DNA of 64,000 nt, taken from contig NZ_CP117770.1 in the NCBI RefSeq assembly GCF_028623165.1, positions 227,577 through 291,576 of the forward strand, read 5' to 3'. The notes under the pieces are model-generated. The model was not told where the DNA came from, did not search any database, and saw only the letters and a list, made by a program, of their open reading frames with translations. This document shows positions 42,002-49,844 of the stretch, one piece after another (position 1 is the stretch's first letter; every line of letters starts with the position of its first letter). Position numbers and translations under genes: made by a program. Origin of the DNA: Nostoc sp. UHCC 0926. GTDB taxonomy: Bacteria; Cyanobacteriota; Cyanobacteriia; Cyanobacteriales; Nostocaceae.

Positions 42002-43242
42002 GATTTACATGGAGCAATTGATGGGATATAAACAAAGTTGGGAAAGCCGGAATAACCGGGATAATCTTCGACATTTTCCCAATCTCCATTATCTTTTTTA
42101 TACTGTATTCCAACGCTTGCTGGATCTCCTTCATATTTAGCATCAAAGTTAAAATTATCAAATTGCGCCCATCCTCCAGAGTCAGAACTAGTAAATCTGT
42201 CATTGTATGCGCCACGCTCGGAAGCGTAGGCAACAAGATTTTTATTAGGTGGTAACCCGATAACTACAAGGGTTCCGGCATACTTACACATTTTGCCTGA
42301 TACTGGTGTTGGTTTAGGTGCTTCGCAATTTGGCGGAGTACCTGTAGTTCCTTCTGGGCAAGTTGGCAAAGGTGGTGGGGGCGGGGGTGGAGGAGGAGGC
42401 GGCGGGGCTTCGCAATTTGGCGGAGTACCCGTAGTACCTTCTGGGCAAGTTGGCGGCGGTGGAGGTGGCGGATCACAATTTACGCCAACAGTACAAGAAT
42501 TACCTGGCCCAGAATTGGGATTAGGATTCGGTGGGGGACTCCAGGAAGTTGATCCGCCAGAAATACTTGCTATTTGAGTGCTAGATGAATATGAAATAGG
42601 ATTTTGCGATCGCCATGTAACCGCACTAACAGCAGCTACTAAAACAGGATTTGGATACGCTACAAACAATTTACCTTTTCTGCAAGCTATTCCTCCACTT
42701 GATTGTGCTGACGCAAGCACAAAAGCTTGATTTTCAATAATGATTGCTTTGGGGCGCGGTTCACCAAGTTTAAAAGACAAGAAACCACAAATATTTGCTT
42801 TTATATTTCGTGTAGGGGCTGAAGTTAAGAGCCTGATAGTTTGGGCGCTAGACGGCGATAGTCCAGAAATATAGGTAGTCCCCTTGTCATCTGCCCATAT
42901 TTCTCTCTCAGCTTTAATTGTTCCATCACACTTTGCAGTTTCTTTAATGGGGATACTTGTATTTGTAAAGCCGTAAGTTGAACCTGATTTTTCATCCTTA
43001 ATTTCAATGCGATCGCTTGCCTTTATCGTCCCACTTGCAGCTATTCGCAAAATCCCACAACTGTTAGAAATACCACTCCTAATGATAGGCATTCCTCCCA
43101 AATCAATAGTGTATTTCTTGTTGACTTCCAAACCTTGAATATGAAAGTATCCATCAGTGCCGAGATACCCTTTCATTTCAGCCAGGGCAATTGATGGAGT
43201 TAAAGTAATAAGAGTAAGAATAAATAATAGTTTTTTCAGCAC
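41998..43242 (-). CDS. Secreted Cys-Gly repeat protein with proline-rich tandem repeats
   Basis: 414 aa from GTG 43242, where AGAGGA of a TTCTTAGAGGA element gives the ribosome site. Signal peptide LKKLLFILTLITLTPSIALA. Two N-terminal units of a shared repeat (NSCGILRI; NICGFLSF). Then a Pro-rich part with the 16-residue unit TCPEGTTGTPPNCEAP twice, separated by poly-Pro. A C-terminal domain has two more cysteines. An exported, disulfide-rich surface or periplasmic protein. Paralogue of the next two genes. Confidence 0.75.
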   Translation of the reverse strand: MLKKLLFILTLITLTPSIALAEMKGYLGTDGYFHIQGLEVNKKYTIDLGGMPIIRSGISNSCGILRIAASGTIKASDRIEIKDEKSGSTYGFTNTSIPIKETAKCDGTIKAEREIWADDKGTTYISGLSPSSAQTIRLLTSAPTRNIKANICGFLSFKLGEPRPKAIIIENQAFVLASAQSSGGIACRKGKLFVAYPNPVLVAAVSAVTWRSQNPISYSSSTQIASISGGSTSWSPPPNPNPNSGPGNSCTVGVNCDPPPPPPPTCPEGTTGTPPNCEAPPPPPPPPPPPPLPTCPEGTTGTPPNCEAPKPTPVSGKMCKYAGTLVVIGLPPNKNLVAYASERGAYNDRFTSSDSGGWAQFDNFNFDAKYEGDPASVGIQYKKDNGDWENVEDYPGYSGFPNFVYIPSIAPCKS

Positions 43243-43264
43243 TTTTCCTCTAAGAATATAGAAT

Positions 43265-44188
43265 TTAATTACAAGTTGGTACAGTCGGAACCTGCTGCAA
43301 AGCACTCCAAACGACCGGAAATGTCAGCCCTTGGCGGCTAATCAAAAAAGCTGATGGAGTACCTAAATGTGTGCGTAGGCGTAGCCAGTCGGAGACATCG
43401 CTCACCAAACAACCTCTAGAAGTAACTGTGTAACTCTTGTTCTGTGTAGGATTAGCAGCGTTGCTTACTGCATAAGTTCCTGGAGGAATACTAGAAACTA
43501 TCAAGTAATTCCCACTTTTCGCTGCTATCGGTTGAGCGGTTTGTGAAGTAATTGTGGTGGTTGGAGGTGGGGCAACACGTGGTACAAATCCCACAGCATT
43601 AGCGATTGCATCTCTTGGATTAAAATTAAGAGGAAAATATAAGACGCTTTTAAAACACAATAAAGGCTCTTTAATCGAAAGAGCAGAAAACGCAAAATCA
43701 GCCCTTCCTCCAGTAACAGTAGGCAGATTTATAAACGATGCTGAAAAGTTACGAATCTGGACAAATCCACAGGCGTTAGTAGTTAACTGTTTTTTTACTT
43801 TGTGATTTGGATAAGATATTGTGTACGCTGCATTTGGGGTTTTTCCACCAATAGCAATCGCACCTGTGGGAGTTTTAAATATTTGAGGATATCCCACCAG
43901 TTCTGTACAGGTTTTAGGAAGCTCACGAATATTAAAGTTAAAGTTTGGCATGATAGTTTGACTTTCTACAGAAAACGTATCATCCGATTTAACTATAATT
44001 AGCCCACACGAATTAGCCTGAACAGCTTTCTCTAAAGGCTTTTGAATTTCAATTTCTACGGCTTGATTTGGTGGTAATGCGTATAAAAATAATGAGCTAT
44101 TTTTATCCTTAAATGCTGTAGCTTGCTGTGCAATTGCAGGTAATTGCAAAGAAATGAATATTGTTAATAGAGTGAAGGGTTTATTCAT
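43265..44188 (-). CDS. Secreted Cys-Gly repeat protein
   Basis: 307 aa from ATG 44188; the frame opens earlier at 44209. Signal peptide MNKPFTLLTIFISLQLPAIA. Repeats with NSCGLIIVK and NACGFVQIR plus a degenerate third (TSRGCLVSDV). Each Cys-Gly is followed 30-45 residues later by a second Cys (TCTELVGYPQIFKTPTG, LLCFKS), suggesting one disulfide per unit. 22 bp upstream of the 42-kb paralogue, so co-transcribed. Confidence 0.75.
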   Translation of the reverse strand: MNKPFTLLTIFISLQLPAIAQQATAFKDKNSSLFLYALPPNQAVEIEIQKPLEKAVQANSCGLIIVKSDDTFSVESQTIMPNFNFNIRELPKTCTELVGYPQIFKTPTGAIAIGGKTPNAAYTISYPNHKVKKQLTTNACGFVQIRNFSASFINLPTVTGGRADFAFSALSIKEPLLCFKSVLYFPLNFNPRDAIANAVGFVPRVAPPPTTTITSQTAQPIAAKSGNYLIVSSIPPGTYAVSNAANPTQNKSYTVTSRGCLVSDVSDWLRLRTHLGTPSAFLISRQGLTFPVVWSALQQVPTVPTCN

Positions 44189-44274
44189 AGTTTTAAGCGA
44201 TCGCTTCAATTCTTAGAGGAAAAAGAGCGAAGCTCCCAAGGGGAGCCACTGCGCTAACGCTAAGGAATTACAAA

Positions 44275-44928
44275 TTACCAAGAAGCTGGAACGTAAGCTT
44301 GGGGACTGCCGTTAACTGTACGACAATAGGGTGGTGTTCCTGCATCAGGCAAAGATGCCACAGTGTAGCTGGTTGCGCCAACCATAAAAGAGGCTGGCAG
44401 AGGGCTAGTAGTTGTACCTTTCAAAACTCCAAAGCCGCAAGCATTAGCAGTTACAGTCCTACTTGTTACAGATGGTAAGCTAACCGCGACTGCTGCGCCT
44501 GGTGTTTTCCCTACTATTACTACCTGACCAGTCGGAGTCTTAAAATTCGAGCTTCTGGTTTCACTAAATGAACCGCTTACACAGCTGGGTAGAGTTTGAG
44601 TTGAAAGAGAGGAAGCATTAACAGCTGTTCCATCAACCTTTAAACCTGTAAAATCTCCTGATGCAGGCACAGAAATTCTTACCTCGCCACAGCTACCAGC
44701 TAATCTTGCTGTTGATTTATCTGTGTTTCCCAGGCTGACGCTGATTCGACTACCAGCTGTAGCTGAAAATACAACTACTTGGCTACTACCATCCATCGCC
44801 TTATATACAGTGGCACTTTGGTAGGGGATAGCCGCAGCCGGTCCAATACTAGAAGCGATGCCTAATGGCAAAGCTGACGCTAACGCACCTACACCAACAA
44901 GCAAAGCCAAAATACTTTTAATCTTCAT
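44275..44928 (-). CDS. Secreted Cys-Gly repeat protein, first of three
   Basis: 217 aa. Signal peptide MKIKSILALLVGVGALASA. Two repeat units: GSCGEVRIS ... LPSCVSG, and NACGFGVLKG ... PPYCRTV, with FKTPTGQVVIVGKTPGAAVAV between them, nearly the same as FKTPTGAIAIGGKTPNAAYTI in the neighbour. Beta-rich, Ser/Thr-rich. Heads the three-gene secreted cluster. Confidence 0.75.
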   Translation of the reverse strand: MKIKSILALLVGVGALASALPLGIASSIGPAAAIPYQSATVYKAMDGSSQVVVFSATAGSRISVSLGNTDKSTARLAGSCGEVRISVPASGDFTGLKVDGTAVNASSLSTQTLPSCVSGSFSETRSSNFKTPTGQVVIVGKTPGAAVAVSLPSVTSRTVTANACGFGVLKGTTTSPLPASFMVGATSYTVASLPDAGTPPYCRTVNGSPQAYVPASW

Positions 44929-45012
44929 AAGTTCGCCACACCATTGACAATTAATTGTGCTGCACCCATCTTAGAGTAGTAATTATTACTTTGTTAAGTG
45001 TGAAAACTAAGT

Positions 45013-45603
45013 ATGAAAATTTCCCAACTTCATATAAACAAAATTTTTATTTCACTTTCTCTAGTTGCGATCGCTGTTAGTGGATGTAATAAATTACACA
45101 ATGACGTCCAGTTCGGTGGAAGCAATGAATTTACACCTATGTCCAACTCTGAGGAGTGGCAGGTAATTAGGGTGAGTGATGGAGATACGATCGTAGTTCG
45201 TCAAATGGACGGGCGAGAGAAAAAGTTAAGATTCTGTGGTATCGATGCCAACGAAAGTAAACAAGAAGGTGGGCAAGAAGCTAAAGCTTACTTGAAGAAG
45301 CTTCTCGACCAAACAGAAGGTAGAGTAATGATTACTCCAGTTGATACTGATAGATATAATAGAACGGTTGCTGAAGTGTTCACATCTTTAAAAGATGGCT
45401 CTGAGCAGTTTATTCAAGAAGAAATGCTAAAGGCTGGAATGGCTAGAGCCTATCCTCAATACATATCTTCGTGTCCCAACAAAGACGCGATTCTGAAAGC
45501 CGAGCAAATAGGCAAACAGAATCGCGTTGGAATATGGGCTAATCCTAATTCAATTCCACCTTGGGAGTGGAGAAAGAAAGAACGTCAAAGCAGAGGTAAT
45601 TGA
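45013..45603 (+). CDS. Thermonuclease (SNase) lipoprotein
   Basis: 196 aa. Lipobox VAIAVSGC (Cys at about 25) marks it as a membrane lipoprotein. SNase domain: VIRVSDGDTIVV, LRFCGIDANES, DRYNRTVAEVF, GIWANPNSIPPWEWR, with the conserved Asp, Arg and Glu residues. It degrades nucleic acid outside the cytoplasmic membrane. A truncated relative lies at 52419-52658. Its 3' end overlaps the convergent HNH gene by 19 nt. Confidence 0.88.
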   Translation: MKISQLHINKIFISLSLVAIAVSGCNKLHNDVQFGGSNEFTPMSNSEEWQVIRVSDGDTIVVRQMDGREKKLRFCGIDANESKQEGGQEAKAYLKKLLDQTEGRVMITPVDTDRYNRTVAEVFTSLKDGSEQFIQEEMLKAGMARAYPQYISSCPNKDAILKAEQIGKQNRVGIWANPNSIPPWEWRKKERQSRGN

Positions 45604-46391
45604 TTGTAATTAGCCTCTGTTTTACCTAAAACTTTCAAAATCTTTGATAAACGTGACTTGCTGTAAAATGGTTGGCTTTTATACCACTTTACAGGGTCAT
45701 GATTATGTTTACTACAATTACAGCGATTGCAAGCTGGTAAGACATTAAACAAGGTATCAGGGCCACCAAGAGAAATTGGAATGAAGTGATCTACAGTTAG
45801 TTTTTCGGTTTCCTGGCAACAGTAGGCGCATTCACCATCAAATTTTTTGAAGACTTCATTTAATTCATAACTAAAGCTATGATTATTACGAATTCTAGCT
45901 CTACGCAAGGATTCTTTAAGTCTGTGCTTATGTTTATAAGCCAAAGTCTGTTGGTGACGCTTAATGCTTAACAAAACAACCTGACGACCCTTTGGAGTTT
46001 GTCGGTAAGCCATAACTCTCAAACTAACGCGATCACTATTTTTTTGATAATAATCTCGTCCAGATTGAAGTAATTTCTCACGATTAGCAAGGCGGTAGTC
46101 AGCATTACGCTTTTTAAGTTTTTCGCTATTAACCTCACGATAAACTTTGCGTTGCTCTCTCAAGCGATCGCGGTTCTTCTCATACCAAGATTTGCCATAC
46201 TCGGAATACACCTTCTTATGATGTTCAGTATTTCCTGTATGCCGTCGGTCATGCAGATCAGTGCAGACCGCACATCTGTGGTATCCAGACTTAATCGGAA
46301 TTCTCAGGCTTTTGCCCGTGTTTTGCCACTCATGTCCATAACGGCAGAGCTTACCCAAAAAATGCTTCTCTGGATCAAATACAATTGTCAT
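45585..46391 (-). CDS. HNH endonuclease with basic repeat region
   Basis: 268 aa. N-terminal CRYGHEW ... CAVC zinc-finger-like part, a long basic helical region with repeated Tyr/Arg/Glu units (KKRNADYRLANREKLLQSGR), and a C-terminal HNH domain CAYCCQETEKLTVDHFIPIS, then NVLPACNRCNCSKHNHDP. This fits a stand-alone or homing-type nuclease. Convergent with the SNase gene. Confidence 0.85.
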   Translation of the reverse strand: MTIVFDPEKHFLGKLCRYGHEWQNTGKSLRIPIKSGYHRCAVCTDLHDRRHTGNTEHHKKVYSEYGKSWYEKNRDRLREQRKVYREVNSEKLKKRNADYRLANREKLLQSGRDYYQKNSDRVSLRVMAYRQTPKGRQVVLLSIKRHQQTLAYKHKHRLKESLRRARIRNNHSFSYELNEVFKKFDGECAYCCQETEKLTVDHFIPISLGGPDTLFNVLPACNRCNCSKHNHDPVKWYKSQPFYSKSRLSKILKVLGKTEANYNQLPLL

Positions 46392-46752
46392 GTTGACCTA
46401 CTTACAATAGGTTGACCAGACTCTGGGGTGTTACTAGCACCGCCAGAGTATTGCTATAGCATACCATAAAACCTTTACACAGTAAGTATTTCAGGTTATT
46501 TTTATTCTGTAAGTTTGGGACTACCACAAGCGTTATCGGTAGTTGAAGTAGTGGACGCAATGGAGTGCGAGAAAGATATTTGTAACAATACTGCTTCCAA
46601 AGCTTAACTTTGCGTTGAAAGACTGAAATCACAGATAAATAGTGACTTATATTACATATATTTTCATAATCAATTGGTAGCATCGTGTAAATATAAATAC
46701 TATTAAATTAAATGATTGCAAGTATTTACTACACTATTTAGTGATTATTTAG
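46392..46752. other. Gene-free stretch
   Basis: No supportable gene. AT-rich; probably promoters of the divergent HNH and membrane-protein genes. A minus-strand frame at 46402-46683 lacks protein-like features. Confidence 0.4.
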
Positions 46753-47673
46753 ATGCTTTTTTTGAGAAAAATATCAAGAATTTCATTATTATTGATAGTA
46801 ATCTGCTCCTTTTGTATATCATTACTATTCGCATTGATTCATGCTACATTCACAATAAATACTGTTAAGAGTATAGTAGGACTAACTTTATTTTTATCAG
46901 GCATATTGTTACATTTTAAAAATAAAAACACAGTCAAAAATTATCCTATATTAGTACCAAGCAAGCAGATAGAATCAACAGTAAATGAGCAGATAACAGT
47001 TATTACAGATGGTGGTAATTATAATGAAAGAATAGAAAGAGATTATATTGGACGAGATTTAGTAAATAAAAATATTAAGAAAATTACTGTTGGAGACAGA
47101 GAAGTAAAAATCAATCCCAATGATATTGTTAAGAAATTTGATGAATTTAGAGATGTTTTAACGCAAAGTATAATTCAAAGCTCGAATGCTTTAGAAGCAA
47201 TATCTGAGTTTGCAAAGGAATTAACTGAAGAATTACGCAACTGTCCAGAAGTGAAAGTCTGTTTCGGTGTAGATGAAAATATTAGCGTACAAGAATTAGT
47301 AAATAAAATTTTCATAGATTTATTGACTAAAACTTATGACCAAATTAACGAAATTAATCAAAGTCATCAAATTACTCGAATTACTCAACCAGACCCAATT
47401 CAAAAAATAAATATTTCCAGTGGTTCAGGATTTATAGAACATTTTGAATCTCATGGTAATGATGAATATGATATTTTATACAAAAAATATACAATTCACT
47501 TGTTTCAAGAAAAACTTAAACGGTGGCTTTATAGAATTAAAAGAAGTGATTCATCTATTTTTGTTGAACACAGTAAACATTCACGTAATATATACTTTGC
47601 GATTGGAAGAGCTATTGACCAAATAGATAATGAAATTGACTTTAAATGGAAAAATAGTATTAATCCTGAGTAA
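46753..47673 (+). CDS. Two-pass membrane protein with GGNYNE-type motif
   Basis: 306 aa. Two N-terminal hydrophobic segments (about 9-32 and 38-53), then DGGNYNERIERDYIGRD (about 86-102), a motif shared with the genes at 47907 and 49845, and a cytoplasmic helical domain to the end. The motif resembles Gly/Asn amyloid-type signalling motifs. The C-terminal domain is not recognised. It may be the membrane effector of this signalling group (inference). Confidence 0.65.
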   Translation: MLFLRKISRISLLLIVICSFCISLLFALIHATFTINTVKSIVGLTLFLSGILLHFKNKNTVKNYPILVPSKQIESTVNEQITVITDGGNYNERIERDYIGRDLVNKNIKKITVGDREVKINPNDIVKKFDEFRDVLTQSIIQSSNALEAISEFAKELTEELRNCPEVKVCFGVDENISVQELVNKIFIDLLTKTYDQINEINQSHQITRITQPDPIQKINISSGSGFIEHFESHGNDEYDILYKKYTIHLFQEKLKRWLYRIKRSDSSIFVEHSKHSRNIYFAIGRAIDQIDNEIDFKWKNSINPE

Positions 47674-47906
47674 ATTAGATTGACTACTTAGTAACCAATT
47701 AATCCATATCACTGCAAGTTCCCTAGCTTTCTTATTCAAATGCGATCGCCTTCGGAGGCTATACCAGCGTTCAAGTCTGCACCTATTGCCACAAGCCATA
47801 ATGTCTCGACTTAGTTAAACGTAAAAAAGTTTGTATTAGCAATGGGGATAATCTAGGTAAAAATAACTTCAATATACAAAACCACTTTTTCCAAGGTAAT
47901 AAACTT

Positions 47907-48125
47907 ATGGCAGGTGATCGCACCATCAATACTGGCGGCGGCAACTACAACGAAAATATTGGGCGTGATTACATACAAGGTAATTACTACGCCGCAGGAC
48001 AACCGCAAAGCCTGACTGAAGCTACCGCAGAAATCCAAAAACTTCTTGAACAGTTAGACAAGTCATATCCAAGCAATACTACAGTAGACAAGATGGCGAT
48101 CGCTACAGAAACCATCAACCAATAG
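47907..48125 (+). CDS. Small protein with GGNYNE-type motif, probably truncated
   Basis: 72 aa: MAGDRTINTGGGNYNENIGR DYIQGNYY followed by a helical segment (LTEATAEIQKLLEQLDKSYP). I recall similar Nostoc proteins as longer, with this motif at the N-terminus. Here the frame ends at TAG 48123-48125, and protein-like sequence continues in another frame, so truncation is likely. Confidence 0.6.
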   Translation: MAGDRTINTGGGNYNENIGRDYIQGNYYAAGQPQSLTEATAEIQKLLEQLDKSYPSNTTVDKMAIATETINQ

Positions 48126-48322
48126 GACTACAATGTAGAATCATAGAAGAAAAGTTAGAAGCGATACCTGCGGTAAGCTCCGCTAACGCACCCGAAGATA
48201 AACCTGTTAACAAGATTGATTATACAGCAGTGCGCGATCACATCCTCAAAAAAGTTCAGTCAGATAAGCTAAAGGCTGTAACTAAGGAATTGAGTAAATT
48301 TATAGCAGAGTTGGAGGCATGA
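48126..48322 (+). pseudogene. C-terminal remnant following the truncated gene
   Basis: A frame without start reads IIEEKLEAIPAVSSANAPED, then KIDYTAVRDHILKKVQSDKL and ends FIAELEA at TGA 48320-48322. It is shifted relative to the 47907 gene. A roughly 20-bp piece (ATTGATTATACAGCAGTG) recurs at about 52350, next to another gene remnant. Residues AIPAVSSANAP derive from a dispersed repeat. Confidence 0.5.
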
Positions 48323-48371
48323 GTAATGGGGGCAATGGTAGAGAAAGTGTCATGCAATTTTCATTGTTTCA

Positions 48372-48566
48372 TCATTTACCGCTACGACGATTTTTGCTCT
48401 TGGGTTTAGGTTTGGGTTTGCTTCTAGAATGCCCTTTGACAGTTATCGTTCTTTTATGGGAACGAACAGGTGTAGTTTTTTCCTCTTCTTTCTTCTTAGT
48501 TATAAACCAAATTATTCCAGCAATAATTAAAACGATTATCAATGGGATAAGATTAGGTGGGTTCAT
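48372..48566 (-). CDS. Small single-pass membrane protein with basic tail
   Basis: 64 aa: one membrane helix (LIPLIIVLIIAGIIWFI) and a strongly basic tail (KKKEEEK, HSRSKPKPKPKSKNRRSGK). Preferred over the antisense frame 48319-48582, which lacks such organisation. It lies 75 bp downstream of the FGE gene on the same strand. Confidence 0.5.
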   Translation of the reverse strand: MNPPNLIPLIIVLIIAGIIWFITKKKEEEKTTPVRSHKRTITVKGHSRSKPKPKPKSKNRRSGK

Positions 48567-48641
48567 TTTTTATATTAGATAAATAAAACATTATTAAACG
48601 TCAAATTGTTTTAATTGGCTTGATTTCTACCGGACATTGAT

Positions 48642-49835
48642 TTAACAGCAAACTACTCGAAAACCAAGGTAATTTCCTTGTTCATCAATTCGAGCTTTTT
48701 TGCGAGATGCGGAACGGCAATTTACTGGAATATCAGCCCAAGAACCTCCTCTAATTACACGAAGTTGGTTGTCCCTATTGTTGACCCATGCTTTACCATC
48801 ATTGGGCGCTTTCTTGTAGCTATCATGCCAGTGATCCATGCACCATTCCCAAACTAACCCGTGCATATCATATAGCCCTAAGAGATTTGGAAACTTAAAG
48901 TTATCAACAGGAGTAGTTTGATTATGAAAAAATTCTCTTGAAGATTTAGTATCTTCATAATAGTTATAGTTCGCTAATTCAGGAGTAATAATATCTCCAA
49001 AATGAAATGGGGTAGTAGTTCCAGCACGACAGGCATATTCCCATTCAGCTTCACTGGGCAATCGGTAGTCCCGATTTGTCTTTTGGGACAGGCGATCGCA
49101 AAATTCAACAGCATTGTCCCAGCAAATTTGTTCTACGGGATAGCTGTCTCCCTTGAATTTAGAACAATCAACTACTAAAGGACGATTAATCTGTGGTAAG
49201 TAAGCTACAGCTTTCCATTGTTTTTGAGTAATGGGGTATTTCCCTATAAAGAAGGAATTAACAGACACCAGATGTCGAGGAAATTCTGAGCTAGTTGCAT
49301 TTTTTTCTTCAAGTGATCCCATAAAAAAATTTCCCTCTGGGATAGCGATCATCTCTAATTCCACTCCCCCACCTAAATCTTCGATAAAATACTTAGCTTC
49401 CTTGCGGTGAGAGTTGATGATTGGTTTTCTTCCGAATCCAAATAGTCCAGAAGGCTTAACTACTTCTGCATATTCAAACCGATACTTTCGGTGACTAGGC
49501 TTAAGTTTAGGTCGCGCTCTGACTTCTTTCTCTGGTTCCGCATTGAAATCACATCCTTTGTTTTGTAAAGTGTTTTTAGTTTCTTCAACAGATTTTACAG
49601 AGGCGTTCACAACTTTTTCTAAATAATAATTATTAGTGATAATATTGATATTTTGGGTATTGTTATTCCCTTGATTTACTGTATTATTTCCACCTGTAAC
49701 AGATTGATTATTATTACCTTGAATTACTCGGTTTTGATTACCTTTAACTTCATTATTAGTTATAGAACTATCAGCCTGTTGATTTGAATTTACGTCAGGC
49801 TGTTGTGGTTCCAAGTTTTCAGGCATCTGACTCAT
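48642..49835 (-). CDS. FGE-domain protein with N-terminal Asn/Gly amyloid-like repeats
   Basis: 397 aa. Residues 28-62 carry VKGNQNRVIQGNNNQSVTGG and NQGNNNTQ, a repeated VxxGNNN pattern like RHIM or bacterial amyloid signalling motifs. About 150-397 is an FGE/C-type-lectin domain (FFMGSLEEKNATSSEFPRHL, PVEQICWDNAVEFCDRLSQK, YDMHGLVWEWCMD, IRGGSW). It is related to the DGR targets, but its 3' end is not a variable repeat. The upstream gene (10-bp gap) has the same kind of motif, so they form a pair. Confidence 0.82.
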   Translation of the reverse strand: MSQMPENLEPQQPDVNSNQQADSSITNNEVKGNQNRVIQGNNNQSVTGGNNTVNQGNNNTQNINIITNNYYLEKVVNASVKSVEETKNTLQNKGCDFNAEPEKEVRARPKLKPSHRKYRFEYAEVVKPSGLFGFGRKPIINSHRKEAKYFIEDLGGGVELEMIAIPEGNFFMGSLEEKNATSSEFPRHLVSVNSFFIGKYPITQKQWKAVAYLPQINRPLVVDCSKFKGDSYPVEQICWDNAVEFCDRLSQKTNRDYRLPSEAEWEYACRAGTTTPFHFGDIITPELANYNYYEDTKSSREFFHNQTTPVDNFKFPNLLGLYDMHGLVWEWCMDHWHDSYKKAPNDGKAWVNNRDNQLRVIRGGSWADIPVNCRSASRKKARIDEQGNYLGFRVVCC

Positions 49836-49844
49836 AAATCAGTT

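Noticed and set aside
48319..48582. 87-aa plus-strand frame opposite the small basic membrane protein
   Set aside because: It reads the complement of the Lys/Pro tail as Leu/Gly repeats; the minus-strand frame has a sensible membrane helix plus basic tail.
49700..49835. 48642 FGE gene as a third DGR target
   Set aside because: Its 3' end differs from the template at many non-adenine bases and has no matching 3' border sequence, so it is not a current target.
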